From: Pectobacterium brasiliense | GTDB lineage: Bacteria; Pseudomonadota; Gammaproteobacteria; Enterobacterales; Enterobacteriaceae | NCBI RefSeq assembly: GCF_016950255.1 | Contig: NZ_JACGFN010000001.1 | Coordinates: forward strand, 124,001-188,000 | Length of the DNA: 64,000 nucleotides | Direction: 5' to 3' | Part shown: one piece after another, positions 36,108 to 46,730 of the stretch | Position numbering within the stretch: the first letter of the stretch is position 1 | How the letters are laid out: every line of letters begins with the position of its first letter | Translations under genes and position numbers: made by a program | Notes under the pieces: model-generated | Databases searched by the model: none | Told to the model about the DNA's origin: nothing | The model's input: the letters and a program-made list of their open reading frames with translations, nothing else

Positions 36108-37109
36108 TTAGTCTACGTTAGCTAAACGAGCCTTTAACAACGAGGCTTGTAACGTATTCCATTCTGCGGGTGTTTCATTAATGACTTCGATACGGCTATC
36201 AATCGGTGCCGCCGAGCGGGTTTCTATATGCAGATCGTGTCCCTGACGGTTCACGACGAGCGTCCCTTCCTTTATACGCATCACCCCTTTAACCCGACTC
36301 ACGGGAGAAAGGCGGACCCAGTCCAGCAGGGCAGCGGTATCAAAAGCGGTTTCAGGTGCGAATATCCAGCCACAGGCGTGGTAGCCCTGTCCCTGATTGA
36401 GAGAGCGTCGCCAGGGTTGCCCACCCGGTAATTGCAGCGCGGCCAGGCCATTTTTTGGCTGATGCGCATGGTGATGTGCACCATCTGGAAGTTCGCGTAT
36501 ACGTTCTTGCGATGAAGGGGGACGCGGTTGGTCGAGCAACTGCCAGTCAACATTTCCCTGACTAGCCTCGATAATTTGTCGACCATCGCCGCTTGCCTGC
36601 TGCCACTGCTGCAAGGCCGCGAGATCGTCGGCGGTATAAGTATCACGCTTGTTAGCGATAATCATATCCGCGGCGGCAAGCTGATCGCGGAAGTTCTCAT
36701 TTTCCGTGTAACGCGTTTCACTTAACTGGCGAGCATCCAGCAGACATAGCGTCGCCTGTAATGTCAGCCAGGGCTGATAGATATCACTTGTCAGCAAGGA
36801 GAGAATTTGTTTCGGGTGGCCGAGCCCCGTAGGTTCGATGAGCAGCCGATGGGGCTTCTTCTGTTGCAGCAGCATATTCAGGCCAACCTGCATCGGCAAG
36901 CCGTTTACGCAGCACATGCAGCCGCCGGGAATCTCTTTCAACACCGCACCGCTGTCCGCCAGTAGCGCACCGTCAATACCCACTTCGCCGAATTCATTGA
37001 CCAGTACCGCCCAGACTTCGTCTTCAGGCTTTTGCGAAAGAAGATGACGAATCGTGGTGGTTTTTCCACTACCGAGAAACCCTGTGATCAAATTGACTTT
37101 CGTTAGCAT
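36108..37109 (-). CDS. yeiR: COG0523 zinc-binding GTPase YeiR
   Basis: A 333-residue G3E GTPase. Walker A is GFLGSGKTT, the metal-binding CxCC motif is in GGCMCCVNG, and the base-recognition motif NKRD is in IIANKRDTYT. A His-rich loop, DGAHHHAHQPKNG, lies before the C-terminal domain. E. coli YeiR binds zinc and hydrolyses GTP in a zinc-stimulated way; it is thought to be a zinc insertase or chaperone. It precedes lpxT with a 38-bp gap and follows yeiP on the same strand. All motifs are intact. Confidence 0.93.
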   Translation of the reverse strand: MLTKVNLITGFLGSGKTTTIRHLLSQKPEDEVWAVLVNEFGEVGIDGALLADSGAVLKEIPGGCMCCVNGLPMQVGLNMLLQQKKPHRLLIEPTGLGHPKQILSLLTSDIYQPWLTLQATLCLLDARQLSETRYTENENFRDQLAAADMIIANKRDTYTADDLAALQQWQQASGDGRQIIEASQGNVDWQLLDQPRPPSSQERIRELPDGAHHHAHQPKNGLAALQLPGGQPWRRSLNQGQGYHACGWIFAPETAFDTAALLDWVRLSPVSRVKGVMRIKEGTLVVNRQGHDLHIETRSAAPIDSRIEVINETPAEWNTLQASLLKARLANVD

Positions 37110-37195
37110 GGCAGGCTCCTATGCGGGGAAGAGTTGACGTGTGCCGGATAGATCATCCGGCGACAAGTATTGTGCGGGAAGCACAAGGTAGAATG

Positions 37196-37768
37196 TTAGT
37201 CTGCGCGACCCATGTAGCGACGTTCTGGAATATGAATACGGATCTTTTCACCCGCGCTCAGATATTCTGGAACGGGGATAACCAGACCGGTGCTCATGGT
37301 CGCAGGTTTGTTGCGTGAACTGGCGGAGGCACCTTTAATGCCCGGTGCCGTCTCAACAATTTCCAGATCGACCGTTTGTGGCAGCTCCAGCGCGATGATT
37401 TGCCCGTCCCAGCTCAATACCTGAATCCCCGGCATACCGCCTTCAGGGATAAACAGCAGCTCTTCTTCTATTTGATCTTTTTTGAAGAGGTAAGGGGTGT
37501 AGTCCTCATCATCCATGAAGACGTACTCGTCGCCGTCAATATAGGAGAAAGTCACCGTGCGGCGCGTCAGCGTTATGGTATCGATAATGTCATCGCCTTT
37601 AAAACGCTCTTCCACTTTCAAACCCGTGCGGACATCAGAAAAACGCATTTTGTACAGCGTGCTGGCACCGCGGGCGCTGGGACTCTGGACGTCGATGTCC
37701 TTTACCAGCAATAACTTGTCGTTATAGTTAACGACCATTCCGCGTTTAATTTCGTTCGCTCTTGCCAT
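37196..37768 (-). CDS. yeiP: Elongation factor P-like protein EfpL (YeiP)
   Basis: A 190-residue three-domain protein related to EF-P. In place of the EF-P loop lysine, which is beta-lysylated, the loop reads SPSARGAS with an arginine at position 33, the hallmark of the EfpL group. EfpL rescues ribosomes stalled at certain proline-containing motifs and is reported to be acylated in E. coli. Start [20 protein letters not shown] is standard. It is transcribed from the same strand as yeiR and is divergent from yeiW. Confidence 0.95.
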   Translation of the reverse strand: MARANEIKRGMVVNYNDKLLLVKDIDVQSPSARGASTLYKMRFSDVRTGLKVEERFKGDDIIDTITLTRRTVTFSYIDGDEYVFMDDEDYTPYLFKKDQIEEELLFIPEGGMPGIQVLSWDGQIIALELPQTVDLEIVETAPGIKGASASSRNKPATMSTGLVIPVPEYLSAGEKIRIHIPERRYMGRAD

Positions 37769-37929
37769 AAAAATTACCTGCTATAAGGAGTGTGATTTTT
37801 GTGGCGACACGTTACTCGCGCCGAAGAGTTCAGGCAAGTATAAGATGAAAGGGCTGATATTGGTTTTTTACGACGGGACTGCTATCGTGGTGCTCTCTAC
37901 TTCTTGTCAGCCCACCGGAGAGCTTGCTG

Positions 37930-38184
37930 ATGGACTGTCGCCCCCATTGCGGTGCCTGTTGTACCGCACCATCGATTTCAACGCCGATGCCGGGTCTGCC
38001 GCATGGCAAGCCTGCAAACACACCCTGTATCCATCTCGATGAGGCGATGCGCTGCGGGCTGTTCCATTCTCCACTGCGGCCTGAGGTTTGCGCGGGGCTA
38101 AAGCCGCGCGCGGATATGTGTTTCAGCCATCGTGATGAGGCGATGATTTACCTGCTGAAACTGGAGGCCGACACCGCTCCTTAA
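37930..38184 (+). CDS. yeiW: YeiW/YkgJ-type cysteine cluster protein
   Basis: An 84-residue protein with the motif [17 protein letters not shown] and later Cys in CGLF, PEVCAGL and DMCFSH. These eight cysteines fit the zinc- or iron-chelating YkgJ/CxxCxxCC family; the function is unknown. ATG 37930 is preferred over TTG 37924 because it follows CGGAGAG and gives the family start MDCR. It is convergent with setB, 10 bp between stops. Confidence 0.85.
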   Translation: MDCRPHCGACCTAPSISTPMPGLPHGKPANTPCIHLDEAMRCGLFHSPLRPEVCAGLKPRADMCFSHRDEAMIYLLKLEADTAP

Positions 38185-38194
38185 TGTGCAGCGA

Positions 38195-39373
38195 TCAGGC
38201 GTCTTTGATGCGCCACATACAATAGATAGAGCCAGCGATCATCAGCAGCGCGAAGAAGAAGACGGCGTGATAGTTCCAGATTTCAGCAACAATCCCTGCC
38301 AGTGAACCAGAAATGATCCAGCCAACGCGCGTGGTATTGGTAAATAGCGTGGTTGCCGCTCCTGCCTGTCCGGGCATCAAGTCCTGAAAGTAAAGCATGC
38401 CGATCCCTGCCAGAATACCGATGAAAATAGCGTTCAATGCTTGTAACGCCAGCAGTGCTATTTCGCCATCAAGAACCAGCAAGCCGCCGAAGAACAGCAA
38501 ACCGGAAGCAACCGCAAGCCGCATCAGGAAGCGTTTACCGAAGCGTTTGGCAACATAGCCAGCAATCAGCATCACCGGAATTTCCAGCCCGGCGGCAACG
38601 CCCATCATGATACCGGCCAGCTTTTCCGGCAGATGCAGCTCATGCACCAGATACAGCGGCATATTAATCAGGTAAATGCCGTTGCAGGTCCACATCAAGG
38701 TACAGGCTATGAATAGCAAGAGCGTGTCCCGGCGGTTGCGGCGCGGTGATTCCAGTGTGGAAGTGGTCTTTTCCACGGCTTTGGGCATGGAAGGCAGAAA
38801 GAGTTTGACCAGAATGCCGCACAAGATAAAGACGACCGCAGCGGTCAGGTACATCGTCGTGAAGCCGAATCCCAGTGCTAACGCAAAGGCGATAGGCGGG
38901 CCGACAACCCAGGCGAGAGAAATTTGTGCGCGGAGGATGGAGCTGAACATCGCCGCTTCACGCCCGGTTTTATCCGCATGCTCCCGCGCCAGCGCAAAAA
39001 GCTGTGGGTTCGCGGTCGAGCCAAAGCTGCTCAGCAACACGCCGATAAAGAGCAGAATAAAGTAGTTACGGTTCCATGCAAACAGCATGCAGGCGAGTGC
39101 GCCCAGTAAGCAGCAGACGAAGATCAGCGATTTGCGATCGCCCTGACGATCCGAGCGCGTGGCCAGCATTTGGCTGACGACAATCCCGATAACTGCGCTA
39201 CCGGTATAAAACATCCCCACCAGGAAAGGACGAGCTTGTACTTCGCTGGAAAGAAAGAGGCTAAGCGTAGGAAGTTGCAGGGCACCGGCCGTTCCGGTCA
39301 GGAAGGCAATAACTAGAAATGCTGACGATGTCAGGTCGAGCGGACGTCGCGTTGTGTTTGCAGGAGTGAACAT
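38195..39373 (-). CDS. setB: Sugar efflux transporter SetB
   Basis: A 392-residue MFS exporter with twelve helices, which removes glucose, lactose and analogues in E. coli. FLTGTAGALQLPTLSLFLSSEV and ATRSDRQGDRKSLI (the loop 2-3 motif) are diagnostic. The ATG at 39373 is chosen to match the 393-residue E. coli protein; the open frame runs 50 codons further but that part has no membrane segment or family match. It is divergent from fruB, with two Cra sites nearer fruB. Confidence 0.9.
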   Translation of the reverse strand: MFTPANTTRRPLDLTSSAFLVIAFLTGTAGALQLPTLSLFLSSEVQARPFLVGMFYTGSAVIGIVVSQMLATRSDRQGDRKSLIFVCCLLGALACMLFAWNRNYFILLFIGVLLSSFGSTANPQLFALAREHADKTGREAAMFSSILRAQISLAWVVGPPIAFALALGFGFTTMYLTAAVVFILCGILVKLFLPSMPKAVEKTTSTLESPRRNRRDTLLLFIACTLMWTCNGIYLINMPLYLVHELHLPEKLAGIMMGVAAGLEIPVMLIAGYVAKRFGKRFLMRLAVASGLLFFGGLLVLDGEIALLALQALNAIFIGILAGIGMLYFQDLMPGQAGAATTLFTNTTRVGWIISGSLAGIVAEIWNYHAVFFFALLMIAGSIYCMWRIKDA

Positions 39374-39605
39374 AAATTGATAGCGCTTGGAAAATAGGCA
39401 GAGGCTGTCGAGCGCGACATAGTACTCGGGTTTATAATGAAACAGAAATCTTGTTTCATTATTTTTCGTCAGCACAGCTTCAGCCATTGGGTGATTTTTG
39501 TTGGCGGGCTGCGCGTCATCCACGTTAAAATGTGCGTGATGTCAAAATTCTGTTACGTCAGCAGCGTAGAAAGCTTGCATAAATGGCGTAATAGAATGAG
39601 ACTTT

Positions 39606-39617
39606 TGAAACGTTTCA
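39606..39617. promoter_or_regulatory. Cra (FruR) operator 1, upstream of fruB
   Basis: TGAAACGTTTCA is a perfect palindrome matching the Cra consensus TGAAACGTTTCA, followed by GC. It lies 102 bp before the fruB start. Cra represses fruBKA until fructose-1-phosphate is made. Confidence 0.85.
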
Positions 39618-39672
39618 GCGGAATTTTTTTTGAAACGCCCTAACAATCGACACATTTTTTTCTCATAAAAGC

Positions 39673-39684
39673 TGAAACGATTCA
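39673..39684. promoter_or_regulatory. Cra (FruR) operator 2, upstream of fruB
   Basis: TGAAACGATTCA within GCTGAAACGATTCAAC differs by one base from the palindromic consensus. It is 67 bp from operator 1 and 35 bp from the fruB start. Two Cra sites also precede fruB in E. coli. Confidence 0.85.
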
Positions 39685-39707
39685 ACTTTCAGCAAGAGAG
39701 GAGAGCC

Positions 39708-40841
39708 ATGTTCCAGTTGTCACAGCAAGATATTCATTTGGGCGCAGCGGCCAGTAATAAGCAGGAAGCTATCCAGCTTGTTGCTTCAGCACTGACCGAT
39801 GCCGGGTGCGTTAACGCAGGGTATGTCGACGGCATGCTACAGCGCGAACAGCAAACATCCACCTATTTGGGAAGCGGCATTGCTATCCCTCACGGCACCA
39901 CCGATACCCGCGATCTGGTATTGAAGACCGGGGTTCAAGTATTTCAATTTCCTCAGGGTATTTCCTGGGGTGAAGATCAAACCGCCTACGTGGTATTGGG
40001 GATTGCAGCCCGTTCTGATGAACACCTTGCGTTGCTGCGTCAGCTGACCCACGTTCTGAGCGACGACCGCGTGGCGGCACGTTTGGCAAGCACAACGTCA
40101 GCAGAAGAACTGCGTAGCCTGCTGATGGGCGAGCAGCAACTGGCAGAGTTCCGCTTTGATACCTCGCTGATTGCGCTGGATGTGGCGACCGATAATCTAT
40201 TGACGCTTCAGGCGCTGAACGCCGGTCGTCTTCAGCAGATCGGTGCAGCAGACGCCAGTTTCGTCAGCACCGCAGTCAGCAGCAAGCCTCTGAATCTGGG
40301 GCAAGGTGTGTGGTTCAGCGATAGCGCTGTCGGTAACCTCAGCAGCGCGGCTGCGGTGGCACGTCCGGCTACGCCTTTCAGCGTGGACGGCGAAAACGTG
40401 GCTTTACTGGTGACGGTAGCCGCGGCTGACGATCAGGCTTTTGCCCCGATCGATTATCTGAGCAACCTGCTGATTGCGCAAAAAGCGGAACGTCTGCTGA
40501 CGGCTGACGCACCGACGCTGCTGGCACTCTTGACCAGCGACGTACCGGAAGAAAGCGAAGTGCTGACGGCAGAATTCACCATTCGCAACGAACACGGTTT
40601 GCATGCGCGTCCGGGAACGATGCTGGTGAACGTAATCAAGCAATTCAGCAGTGACATTACCGTCACCAATCTGGATGGCACAGGCAAACCGGCAAATGGC
40701 CGCAGCCTGATGAAGGTTGTCGCGCTGGGCGTGAAGAAAGGTCACAAACTGCGTTTCACCGCGAGCGGTAGTGATGCAGAACAAGCACTTGCCGCTATTG
40801 GCGACGCGATTACGTCTGGTTTGGGCGAGGGGGCAGCATGA
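39708..40841 (+). CDS. fruB: Fructose PTS diphosphoryl transfer protein FruB (EIIA-HPr)
   Basis: A 377-residue fusion. Residues 1-~145 are the EIIA domain with active His62 ([11 protein letters not shown]). A central pseudo-receiver-like linker follows. The C-terminal ~90 residues are an HPr (FPr) domain with active His299 in [14 protein letters not shown]. It takes phosphate from enzyme I and passes it to FruA. The start has GAGAGGAGAG just upstream. The gene overlaps fruK by 4 bp. Controlled by Cra through the two upstream sites. Confidence 0.97.
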   Translation: MFQLSQQDIHLGAAASNKQEAIQLVASALTDAGCVNAGYVDGMLQREQQTSTYLGSGIAIPHGTTDTRDLVLKTGVQVFQFPQGISWGEDQTAYVVLGIAARSDEHLALLRQLTHVLSDDRVAARLASTTSAEELRSLLMGEQQLAEFRFDTSLIALDVATDNLLTLQALNAGRLQQIGAADASFVSTAVSSKPLNLGQGVWFSDSAVGNLSSAAAVARPATPFSVDGENVALLVTVAAADDQAFAPIDYLSNLLIAQKAERLLTADAPTLLALLTSDVPEESEVLTAEFTIRNEHGLHARPGTMLVNVIKQFSSDITVTNLDGTGKPANGRSLMKVVALGVKKGHKLRFTASGSDAEQALAAIGDAITSGLGEGAA

Positions 40842-41776
40842 GCAGGAGAGTAGCCACAATCACCCTGAATCCAGCTTATGACCTGGTTGGCTATTGCCCG
40901 GAAGTTGAGAAAGGCGAAGTCAATCTGGTTCAGACAGCAGGTCTGCACGCCGCAGGCAAAGGTATTAACGTTGCCAAGGTGCTGAAAGATCTCGGGATTG
41001 ATGTCACGGTAGGTGGCTTTCTGGGTAAAGACAATCAGGATGGTTTTCAGCAATTGTTCAGCGAACTGGGCATTGCCAACCGTTTCCAGGTTGTGCCAGG
41101 ACGTACGCGTATTAACGTCAAATTAACCGAAAAAGATGGCGACGTAACCGACTTCAACTTTTCCGGTTTTGAAGTGACCCAGCAGGACTGGCAGCGTTTC
41201 GTCAATGACTCGCTGAGCTGGCTGGGGCAGTTCGACATGGTCGCGGTGAGCGGCAGTCTGCCTGCTGGCGTCGATCCTGATGCCTTTACCGACTGGATGT
41301 CACGTCTGCGTACGCAGTGTCCTTGCATTATTTTCGACAGCAGCCGTGAAGCGCTGGTGGCGGGACTGAAAGCCTCTCCTTGGTTGGTGAAACCAAACCG
41401 CCGGGAGCTGGAGATATGGGCTGGGCGTAAATTACCTACGCTGGCTGATGTGGTGGATGCTGCCCACGCGCTGCGTGAGCAGGGTATCGCGCATGTTGTG
41501 ATCTCACTGGGTGCGGAAGGCGCACTGTGGGTGAATGCATCGGGTGCATGGCTGGCAAAACCACCGGCTTGTGATGTGGTAAGTACGGTAGGTGCGGGCG
41601 ACTCCATGGTTGGGGGGTTGATTTATGGCTTATTAATGCGTGAGTCCAGTGAGCACACTCTGCGTTTGGCTACGGCGGTTTCAGCGCTGGCTGTCAGCCA
41701 AAGCAATGTTGGTATTACCGATCGTCCTCAGTTGGCCGCAATGATGGCGCGTGTCGACCTCAAACCCTTTAACTGA
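40838..41776 (+). CDS. fruK: 1-phosphofructokinase FruK
   Basis: A 312-residue PfkB-family kinase that makes fructose-1,6-bisphosphate from fructose-1-phosphate. [19 protein letters not shown] is the N-terminal substrate motif and [17 protein letters not shown] is the PfkB signature with the catalytic Asp in GAGDS. It removes the Cra inducer, so it also tunes operon expression. It overlaps fruB by 4 bp and lies 18 bp before fruA. Confidence 0.97.
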   Translation: MSRRVATITLNPAYDLVGYCPEVEKGEVNLVQTAGLHAAGKGINVAKVLKDLGIDVTVGGFLGKDNQDGFQQLFSELGIANRFQVVPGRTRINVKLTEKDGDVTDFNFSGFEVTQQDWQRFVNDSLSWLGQFDMVAVSGSLPAGVDPDAFTDWMSRLRTQCPCIIFDSSREALVAGLKASPWLVKPNRRELEIWAGRKLPTLADVVDAAHALREQGIAHVVISLGAEGALWVNASGAWLAKPPACDVVSTVGAGDSMVGGLIYGLLMRESSEHTLRLATAVSALAVSQSNVGITDRPQLAAMMARVDLKPFN

Positions 41777-41794
41777 TACAGCAGGAGATAAACA

Positions 41795-43486
41795 ATGAAA
41801 ACGCTGCTGATTTTGGATAAATCACTGGGCCTGGCGAGAAGCCAACTGGTGAAGAACCTACTCGGCGCTGCCGCTGCGAAAGCAGGGGTGACGTTTACAG
41901 AACAGGTTAACGACGCTGAACTGGCGATCGTTCTGGGTGCATCCGCTGCGGCGGACAGCGCACTGAATGGCAAGCGAGTTTATGTCGGTGACATCGAACT
42001 GGCAGTTTCGCGGCCGGAAGCCTTTTTAGCGAAAGCGCAGGCTGAAGCCACGGTCTATCAGGCCGCAGCGTCAGCGCCTGTTCAGCAGCCCGCTGCTGCC
42101 AAGCGTATTGTGGCGATAACGGCGTGCCCGACGGGCGTCGCGCACACGTTTATGGCGGCAGAAGCGATTGAAAGCGAAGCGAAAAAACGCGGCTGGTGGG
42201 TCAAAGTGGAAACACGCGGCTCTGTTGGCGCGGGCAACGCGATTACTCCTGAAGAAGTTGAACAGGCCGATCTGGTGATCGTGGCTGCGGACATTGAAGT
42301 CGATCTGGCGAAATTCGCTGGTAAGAAGATGTATCGCACGTCGACCGGGCTGGCACTGAAGAAGACGGCGCAGGAGTTAGATAAAGCGCAGGCTGAAGCG
42401 AAAGTGTACCAGCCGTCCGGGCAGGCCAGCGCGGCAAGCGCGAGCGAGTCTGGTCAGAAGGGCGGAGCAGGCCCGTATCGTCACCTGTTGACCGGCGTGT
42501 CTTACATGCTGCCGATGGTTGTGGCAGGCGGTTTGTGTATCGCACTGTCGTTTGTCTTTGGTATTGAAGCCTTTAAACAGGAAGGTACGCTGGCAGCAGC
42601 GCTGATGAAGATCGGCGGCGGTTCTGCCTTTGCGCTGATGGTGCCAGTATTGGCGGGCTATATCGCGTTCTCCATTGCGGATCGTCCGGGCTTAACGCCA
42701 GGTCTGGTTGGCGGGATGTTGGCAGTGAGTACAGGAGCAGGCTTCCTCGGTGGGATCATTGCCGGTTTCTTGGCGGGTTATATTGCCAGAGCGATCAACA
42801 ATAAACTGATTCTGCCGCAAAGTTTGACTGCGCTAAAACCGATCCTGATCATTCCGCTGTTCGCTACGTTGATCACCGGCCTTATCATGATTTACGTCGT
42901 TGGCACGCCAGTGGCGAAAATCCTGACTGGCCTGACCGGCTGGCTGCAATCCATGGGCACGGCGAATGCGGTGATTCTGGGCGCGATCCTGGGTGCGATG
43001 ATGTGTACGGATATGGGGGGACCAGTTAACAAGGTCGCTTACGTCTTCGGTACTACCTTGCTCAGTAGCCAGATTTACGCGCCGATGGCCGCCGTCATGG
43101 CAGCCGGTATGGTGCCACCGTTGGCAATGGGTCTGGCAACCGTACTGGCAAGCAAAAAATTCAACCCGAGCGAGCGTGAAGGGGGCAAAGCGGCGTTTGT
43201 ACTCGGCCTGTGCTTTATCTCCGAAGGGGCGATTCCTTACGCGGCGCGTGACCCGATGCGCGTTCTGCCTTGCTGCATCATCGGTGGAGCACTGACTGGT
43301 GCGCTTTCAATGGCGGTGGGCGCTAAGTTGATGGCACCACACGGCGGTCTGTTCGTGCTGTTGATTCCTGGCGCGATTACCCCGGTTATCGGCTACCTGT
43401 TAGCGATCATTGCGGGAACCGTCGTCGCTGGCGTGCTGTACGCACTGCTGAAACGCTCTGATGAACAGCTGGCGAAAGTTGCCTAA
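41795..43486 (+). CDS. fruA: Fructose PTS permease FruA (EIIB'BC)
   Basis: A 563-residue membrane enzyme. Residues 1-~95 are the degenerate EIIB' domain, ~105-200 the EIIB domain with phosphorylated Cys111 (TACPTGVAHTFMAAEAIE), and from ~225 the EIIC domain with about nine helices and GAILGAMMCTDMGGPVNK. It imports fructose as fructose-1-phosphate. It is the last gene of the operon; a strong terminator follows at 43544-43573. Confidence 0.97.
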   Translation: MKTLLILDKSLGLARSQLVKNLLGAAAAKAGVTFTEQVNDAELAIVLGASAAADSALNGKRVYVGDIELAVSRPEAFLAKAQAEATVYQAAASAPVQQPAAAKRIVAITACPTGVAHTFMAAEAIESEAKKRGWWVKVETRGSVGAGNAITPEEVEQADLVIVAADIEVDLAKFAGKKMYRTSTGLALKKTAQELDKAQAEAKVYQPSGQASAASASESGQKGGAGPYRHLLTGVSYMLPMVVAGGLCIALSFVFGIEAFKQEGTLAAALMKIGGGSAFALMVPVLAGYIAFSIADRPGLTPGLVGGMLAVSTGAGFLGGIIAGFLAGYIARAINNKLILPQSLTALKPILIIPLFATLITGLIMIYVVGTPVAKILTGLTGWLQSMGTANAVILGAILGAMMCTDMGGPVNKVAYVFGTTLLSSQIYAPMAAVMAAGMVPPLAMGLATVLASKKFNPSEREGGKAAFVLGLCFISEGAIPYAARDPMRVLPCCIIGGALTGALSMAVGAKLMAPHGGLFVLLIPGAITPVIGYLLAIIAGTVVAGVLYALLKRSDEQLAKVA

Positions 43487-43543
43487 ATTTGATCATCGTC
43501 GTGAATAAAAAGTAATGCCATAGCACAAGGATGTGGATGAGAT

Positions 43544-43573
43544 AGCGCCAGTTGGTATTCGCCAACTGGCGCT
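43544..43573. terminator. fruBKA terminator
   Basis: AGCGCCAGTTGG and CCAACTGGCGCT form a perfect 12-bp stem with a 6-base loop, followed by a T run. It lies between fruA and the convergent nfo gene and may serve both. Confidence 0.9.
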
Positions 43574-43594
43574 TTTTTATGGGATAAAAACTAA

Positions 43595-44440
43595 TTAGCG
43601 CTGTGCTTCAGACTTGAGCCAGGCGATTTCGTCGGCCCAGATATCGGGGTTGATCGTTTCCAGAATCATCGGAATGCCGTCAAAGCGGGCATCTTTCATG
43701 ATATAGCTGAAAGCGGTTTTGCCGATATTGCCTTCTCCCAGACTATGGTGTCGGTCAACGCGGCTGGCGAACGTGCTTTTGGCATCATTCAAATGCATAC
43801 CGCGCAGATAGTGAAATCCAACGATGCGATCGAATTCAGCGAAAGTGGCTTCACAATCGGCTTCTGTCCGCAGATCGTAGCCGCCAGCGAAGGCGTGACA
43901 GGTATCAATACAGACGCCGACGCGGCTTTTATCTTCTACGCCATCGATGATGGCCGCCAGATGCTCAAAGCGGAAACCCAAATTACTGCCTTGCCCGGCG
44001 GTGTTTTCAATCACCGCGGTGACGCCGTCCGTTTCCGCCAGCGCGATGTTGATGGACTCGGCGATACGTGCCAGACAGTCAGCTTCCTCGATCTGCTTTA
44101 GATGGCTGCCGGGATGAAAATTCAGGAGGCTTAGCCCAAGCTGTTGGCAACGGGACATTTCATCAATAAACGCGATGCGTGACTTCTCCAGCGCCTCGGC
44201 GTCCGGGTGACCCAGATTAATCAAATAGCTATCGTGGGGCAGAATCTGTGCTGACGTATACGCGTATTGCTCACAGGCGGCTTTAAAACGGTCGATGACC
44301 TCGGCGCTGAGCGGTGCAGCCTGCCATTGGCGCTGGTTCTTAGTAAATAATGCGAAAGCCGTCGCCTTTATCTCATGCGCGCGAATCACAGCCTGATCGA
44401 CCCCGCCAGATGCGCTAACGTGCGCCCCGATGTATTTCAT
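43595..44440 (-). CDS. nfo: Endonuclease IV Nfo
   Basis: A 281-residue AP endonuclease of base-excision repair, a TIM barrel with three zinc ions. Ligand motifs are seen as [39 protein letters not shown] and [10 protein letters not shown]. The start ATG 44440 follows AAAGGAGACCAAC and gives [13 protein letters not shown]; a frame nine codons longer has no such site. In E. coli nfo belongs to the SoxRS regulon; I see no certain SoxS box here. Confidence 0.97.
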   Translation of the reverse strand: MKYIGAHVSASGGVDQAVIRAHEIKATAFALFTKNQRQWQAAPLSAEVIDRFKAACEQYAYTSAQILPHDSYLINLGHPDAEALEKSRIAFIDEMSRCQQLGLSLLNFHPGSHLKQIEEADCLARIAESINIALAETDGVTAVIENTAGQGSNLGFRFEHLAAIIDGVEDKSRVGVCIDTCHAFAGGYDLRTEADCEATFAEFDRIVGFHYLRGMHLNDAKSTFASRVDRHHSLGEGNIGKTAFSYIMKDARFDGIPMILETINPDIWADEIAWLKSEAQR

Positions 44441-44530
44441 GTTGGTCTCCTTTGGTAACGGAGACATTATGGCATTGTCACGGCTCCGTCGGGCACGTTA
44501 ATCGGACGTTAACAGGTAAATAATTTATCG

Positions 44531-45547
44531 TTAGCTGAATAAATGCTCGAAGAACAGATTGATTCCCGCACCGCCAACGACCAGCCAGAGAAACAGAACG
44601 AGTGCCAGAAGCAGCGGTTTTGCGCCGGCCTGACGGATGGCGCTGAATCGGGTTGTGAGCCCCAGCGCAACCATCGCCATGGTCAACAGCACATTATCGA
44701 GTTGTACCAACTGCGTGACGAGCGCAGGTGAAAGTAGCTGGAAGGAATTGAAGGCCGCGACGGCGATAAATCCCAGAGCAAACCACGGGAACATCAGTGG
44801 AATCGCGTCTTCCGCGTCACTTTTTTGCGTCGTTTTTTGCAGGTAAAACCCAAGAATGAGAAGGAAAGGGGCCAGCATCATCACGCGCAGCATCTTGCTG
44901 ATGACGGCGATGTTTTCCGTCGCACCATCAACGGCATGTCCGGCGGCAACGACCTGAGCGACTTCGTGTATCGTTGAGCCGAAGTACAGACCGACGATCT
45001 GTGGCGTGACGTCAATCCAGTGATGTTCGAGATTGAGCTGATAGAGCCACGGATACAAAAACATCGCCGTCGTACCGAAAATCACCACGGTGGAAACGGA
45101 GACGGCAATCGCATTACTGGACGCTTTGACAACCGGTGCGGTTGCCATGATCGCCGCCGCACCGCAGATGCTGCTGCCAGCACCGATGAGCATCATGGTT
45201 TGATTGTCGAGTTTCAGCCAGCGCTTGCCTATCCAGCAGGCGAGTAAAAACGTCAGCGTGACGACGGTAAGATCGACCGCGACACCGGTAAAGCCAACGG
45301 CAGCAACCTGCTGAAAGCTGAGGCGAAAACCATAAAGTATGATGCCCCAGCGGAGTAAATGCTGTTTGGCCCACTGCACGCCCGGATCACACAGCGGATG
45401 AAGACGCGGATAAACGCTATTCCCGAGCACGATCCCAATCAGGATCGCCAATGTGAGCGAACCCGGTCCCCAGTGGGCGATTTTCGGAATATTTGCCAGC
45501 CAGAGGAGCAAAAAAGTCATTAAACTTACTAACAACAGGCCGGGCAA
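44531..45547 (-). CDS. yeiH: YeiH family membrane protein (UPF0324, putative sulfate exporter)
   Basis: A ~338-residue protein with about ten hydrophobic helices. IGAGSSICGAAAIMATAPVVKA and GSTIHEVAQVVAAGHAV are the conserved re-entrant-like motifs of the YeiH/PF03601 family. The start is uncertain: the frame has no ATG before the first helix. TTG 45547, 11 bases after GGAG, is used here; the frame stays open upstream to a stop near 45622. It is divergent from yeiE, the LysR regulator thought to control it. Confidence 0.85.
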   Translation of the reverse strand: MPGLLLVSLMTFLLLWLANIPKIAHWGPGSLTLAILIGIVLGNSVYPRLHPLCDPGVQWAKQHLLRWGIILYGFRLSFQQVAAVGFTGVAVDLTVVTLTFLLACWIGKRWLKLDNQTMMLIGAGSSICGAAAIMATAPVVKASSNAIAVSVSTVVIFGTTAMFLYPWLYQLNLEHHWIDVTPQIVGLYFGSTIHEVAQVVAAGHAVDGATENIAVISKMLRVMMLAPFLLILGFYLQKTTQKSDAEDAIPLMFPWFALGFIAVAAFNSFQLLSPALVTQLVQLDNVLLTMAMVALGLTTRFSAIRQAGAKPLLLALVLFLWLVVGGAGINLFFEHLFS

Positions 45548-45722
45548 TCGCGCTTTTGCTCCATCAGGCGGGTTATCGTGTGTAATGTCGCAGGAAGAGC
45601 CATGGTTGGTTGCCTATTCTGACCGTACCGAAAATTGAGAAGCCAGCTTATAATCCACGAGATTAAAAGAGAAATTGATTATATATTTATAACCTATAAG
45701 TATTTCAGATAAAGAGCGCACT

Positions 45723-46595
45723 ATGCATATCACGTTACGTCAACTGGAAGTCTTTGCCGAAGTCCTGAAAAGTGGTTCAACGACACAGGCCTCCGTTGTG
45801 CTTGCCCTGTCTCAATCGGCTGTCAGCGCGGCTCTGGCGGATTTAGAAGGGCAGTTGGGTGTTCAGCTTTTCGACCGCGTGGGTAAACGTCTGGTGGTGA
45901 ATGAGCATGGTCGCCTGCTGTATCCCAAGGCACTTGCACTGCTTGAACAGTCGATGGAAATTGAGCAACTGTTCCGGCGTGATAATGGCGCGCTGCGTGT
46001 GTATGCCAGCAGCACCATTGGCAACTATTTATTGCCTGCGATGATTGCCCGCTATCGTCATGATTACCCCGATATTCCGCTGGAACTGCATGTAGGCAAT
46101 ACCAAAGATGTGATCACACGTGTATCTGAATTCAGTGTCGATTTGGGTTTGATCGAAGGGCCTTGCCATCACCCTGATTTGATTACGCAGCCCTGGCTGG
46201 AAGATGAGTTGGTGGTGTTTTGCTCTCCCGAACATCCGCTCAGCCGAGGCGCTGTCTCATTAACCGCGCTGGCGGATGCGCACTGGATCCTGCGTGAACG
46301 TGGATCTGGCACGCGTGAAGTGCTGGATCACCTGCTGTTAACGCACCTGTCGCATTTTCATCTGGTGATGGAATTAGGGAATTCTGAGGCGATCAAACAT
46401 GCGGTTCGCCACGGGATCGGCATCAGTTGCCTGTCGCGGCATGTCATTGCCGAGCAACTGGCATCAGGCTCGCTGGTGGAGCTGAAGGTGCCGCTACCTA
46501 AACTCACGCGGACGCTGTACCTGGTTCATCACCGACAGAAACATCTTTCAAATGTGCTGCAGCGTTTCCTGAGTTATTGCTGCGAAACGCCATAG
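45723..46595 (+). CDS. yeiE: LysR-family regulator YeiE
   Basis: A 290-residue LysR protein. The winged helix-turn-helix is at residues 1-60 ([24 protein letters not shown]...[14 protein letters not shown]). The substrate-binding part follows, with [15 protein letters not shown] in the pocket region typical of CysB-like and YeiE proteins. In E. coli it regulates yeiH and genes linked to sulfite and iron. The 175-bp gap to yeiH is a likely operator region. It is followed by lysP on the same strand. Confidence 0.93.
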   Translation: MHITLRQLEVFAEVLKSGSTTQASVVLALSQSAVSAALADLEGQLGVQLFDRVGKRLVVNEHGRLLYPKALALLEQSMEIEQLFRRDNGALRVYASSTIGNYLLPAMIARYRHDYPDIPLELHVGNTKDVITRVSEFSVDLGLIEGPCHHPDLITQPWLEDELVVFCSPEHPLSRGAVSLTALADAHWILRERGSGTREVLDHLLLTHLSHFHLVMELGNSEAIKHAVRHGIGISCLSRHVIAEQLASGSLVELKVPLPKLTRTLYLVHHRQKHLSNVLQRFLSYCCETP

Positions 46596-46730
46596 CGAAA
46601 ATATTTTCTGCTGCTAATAATCGGGCGCGAGTTATTAACCTCTCTTATAACTCGACGATCTTAACTATTCAGCACAACGCTATTTGCTACAATCCCGCCT
46701 CGATTTTTAGCACGAGCATGCAGGATAACA

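Noticed and set aside
41047..41607. 186-codon minus-strand frame opposite fruK
   Set aside because: Ser/Pro-rich shadow of a conserved kinase gene.
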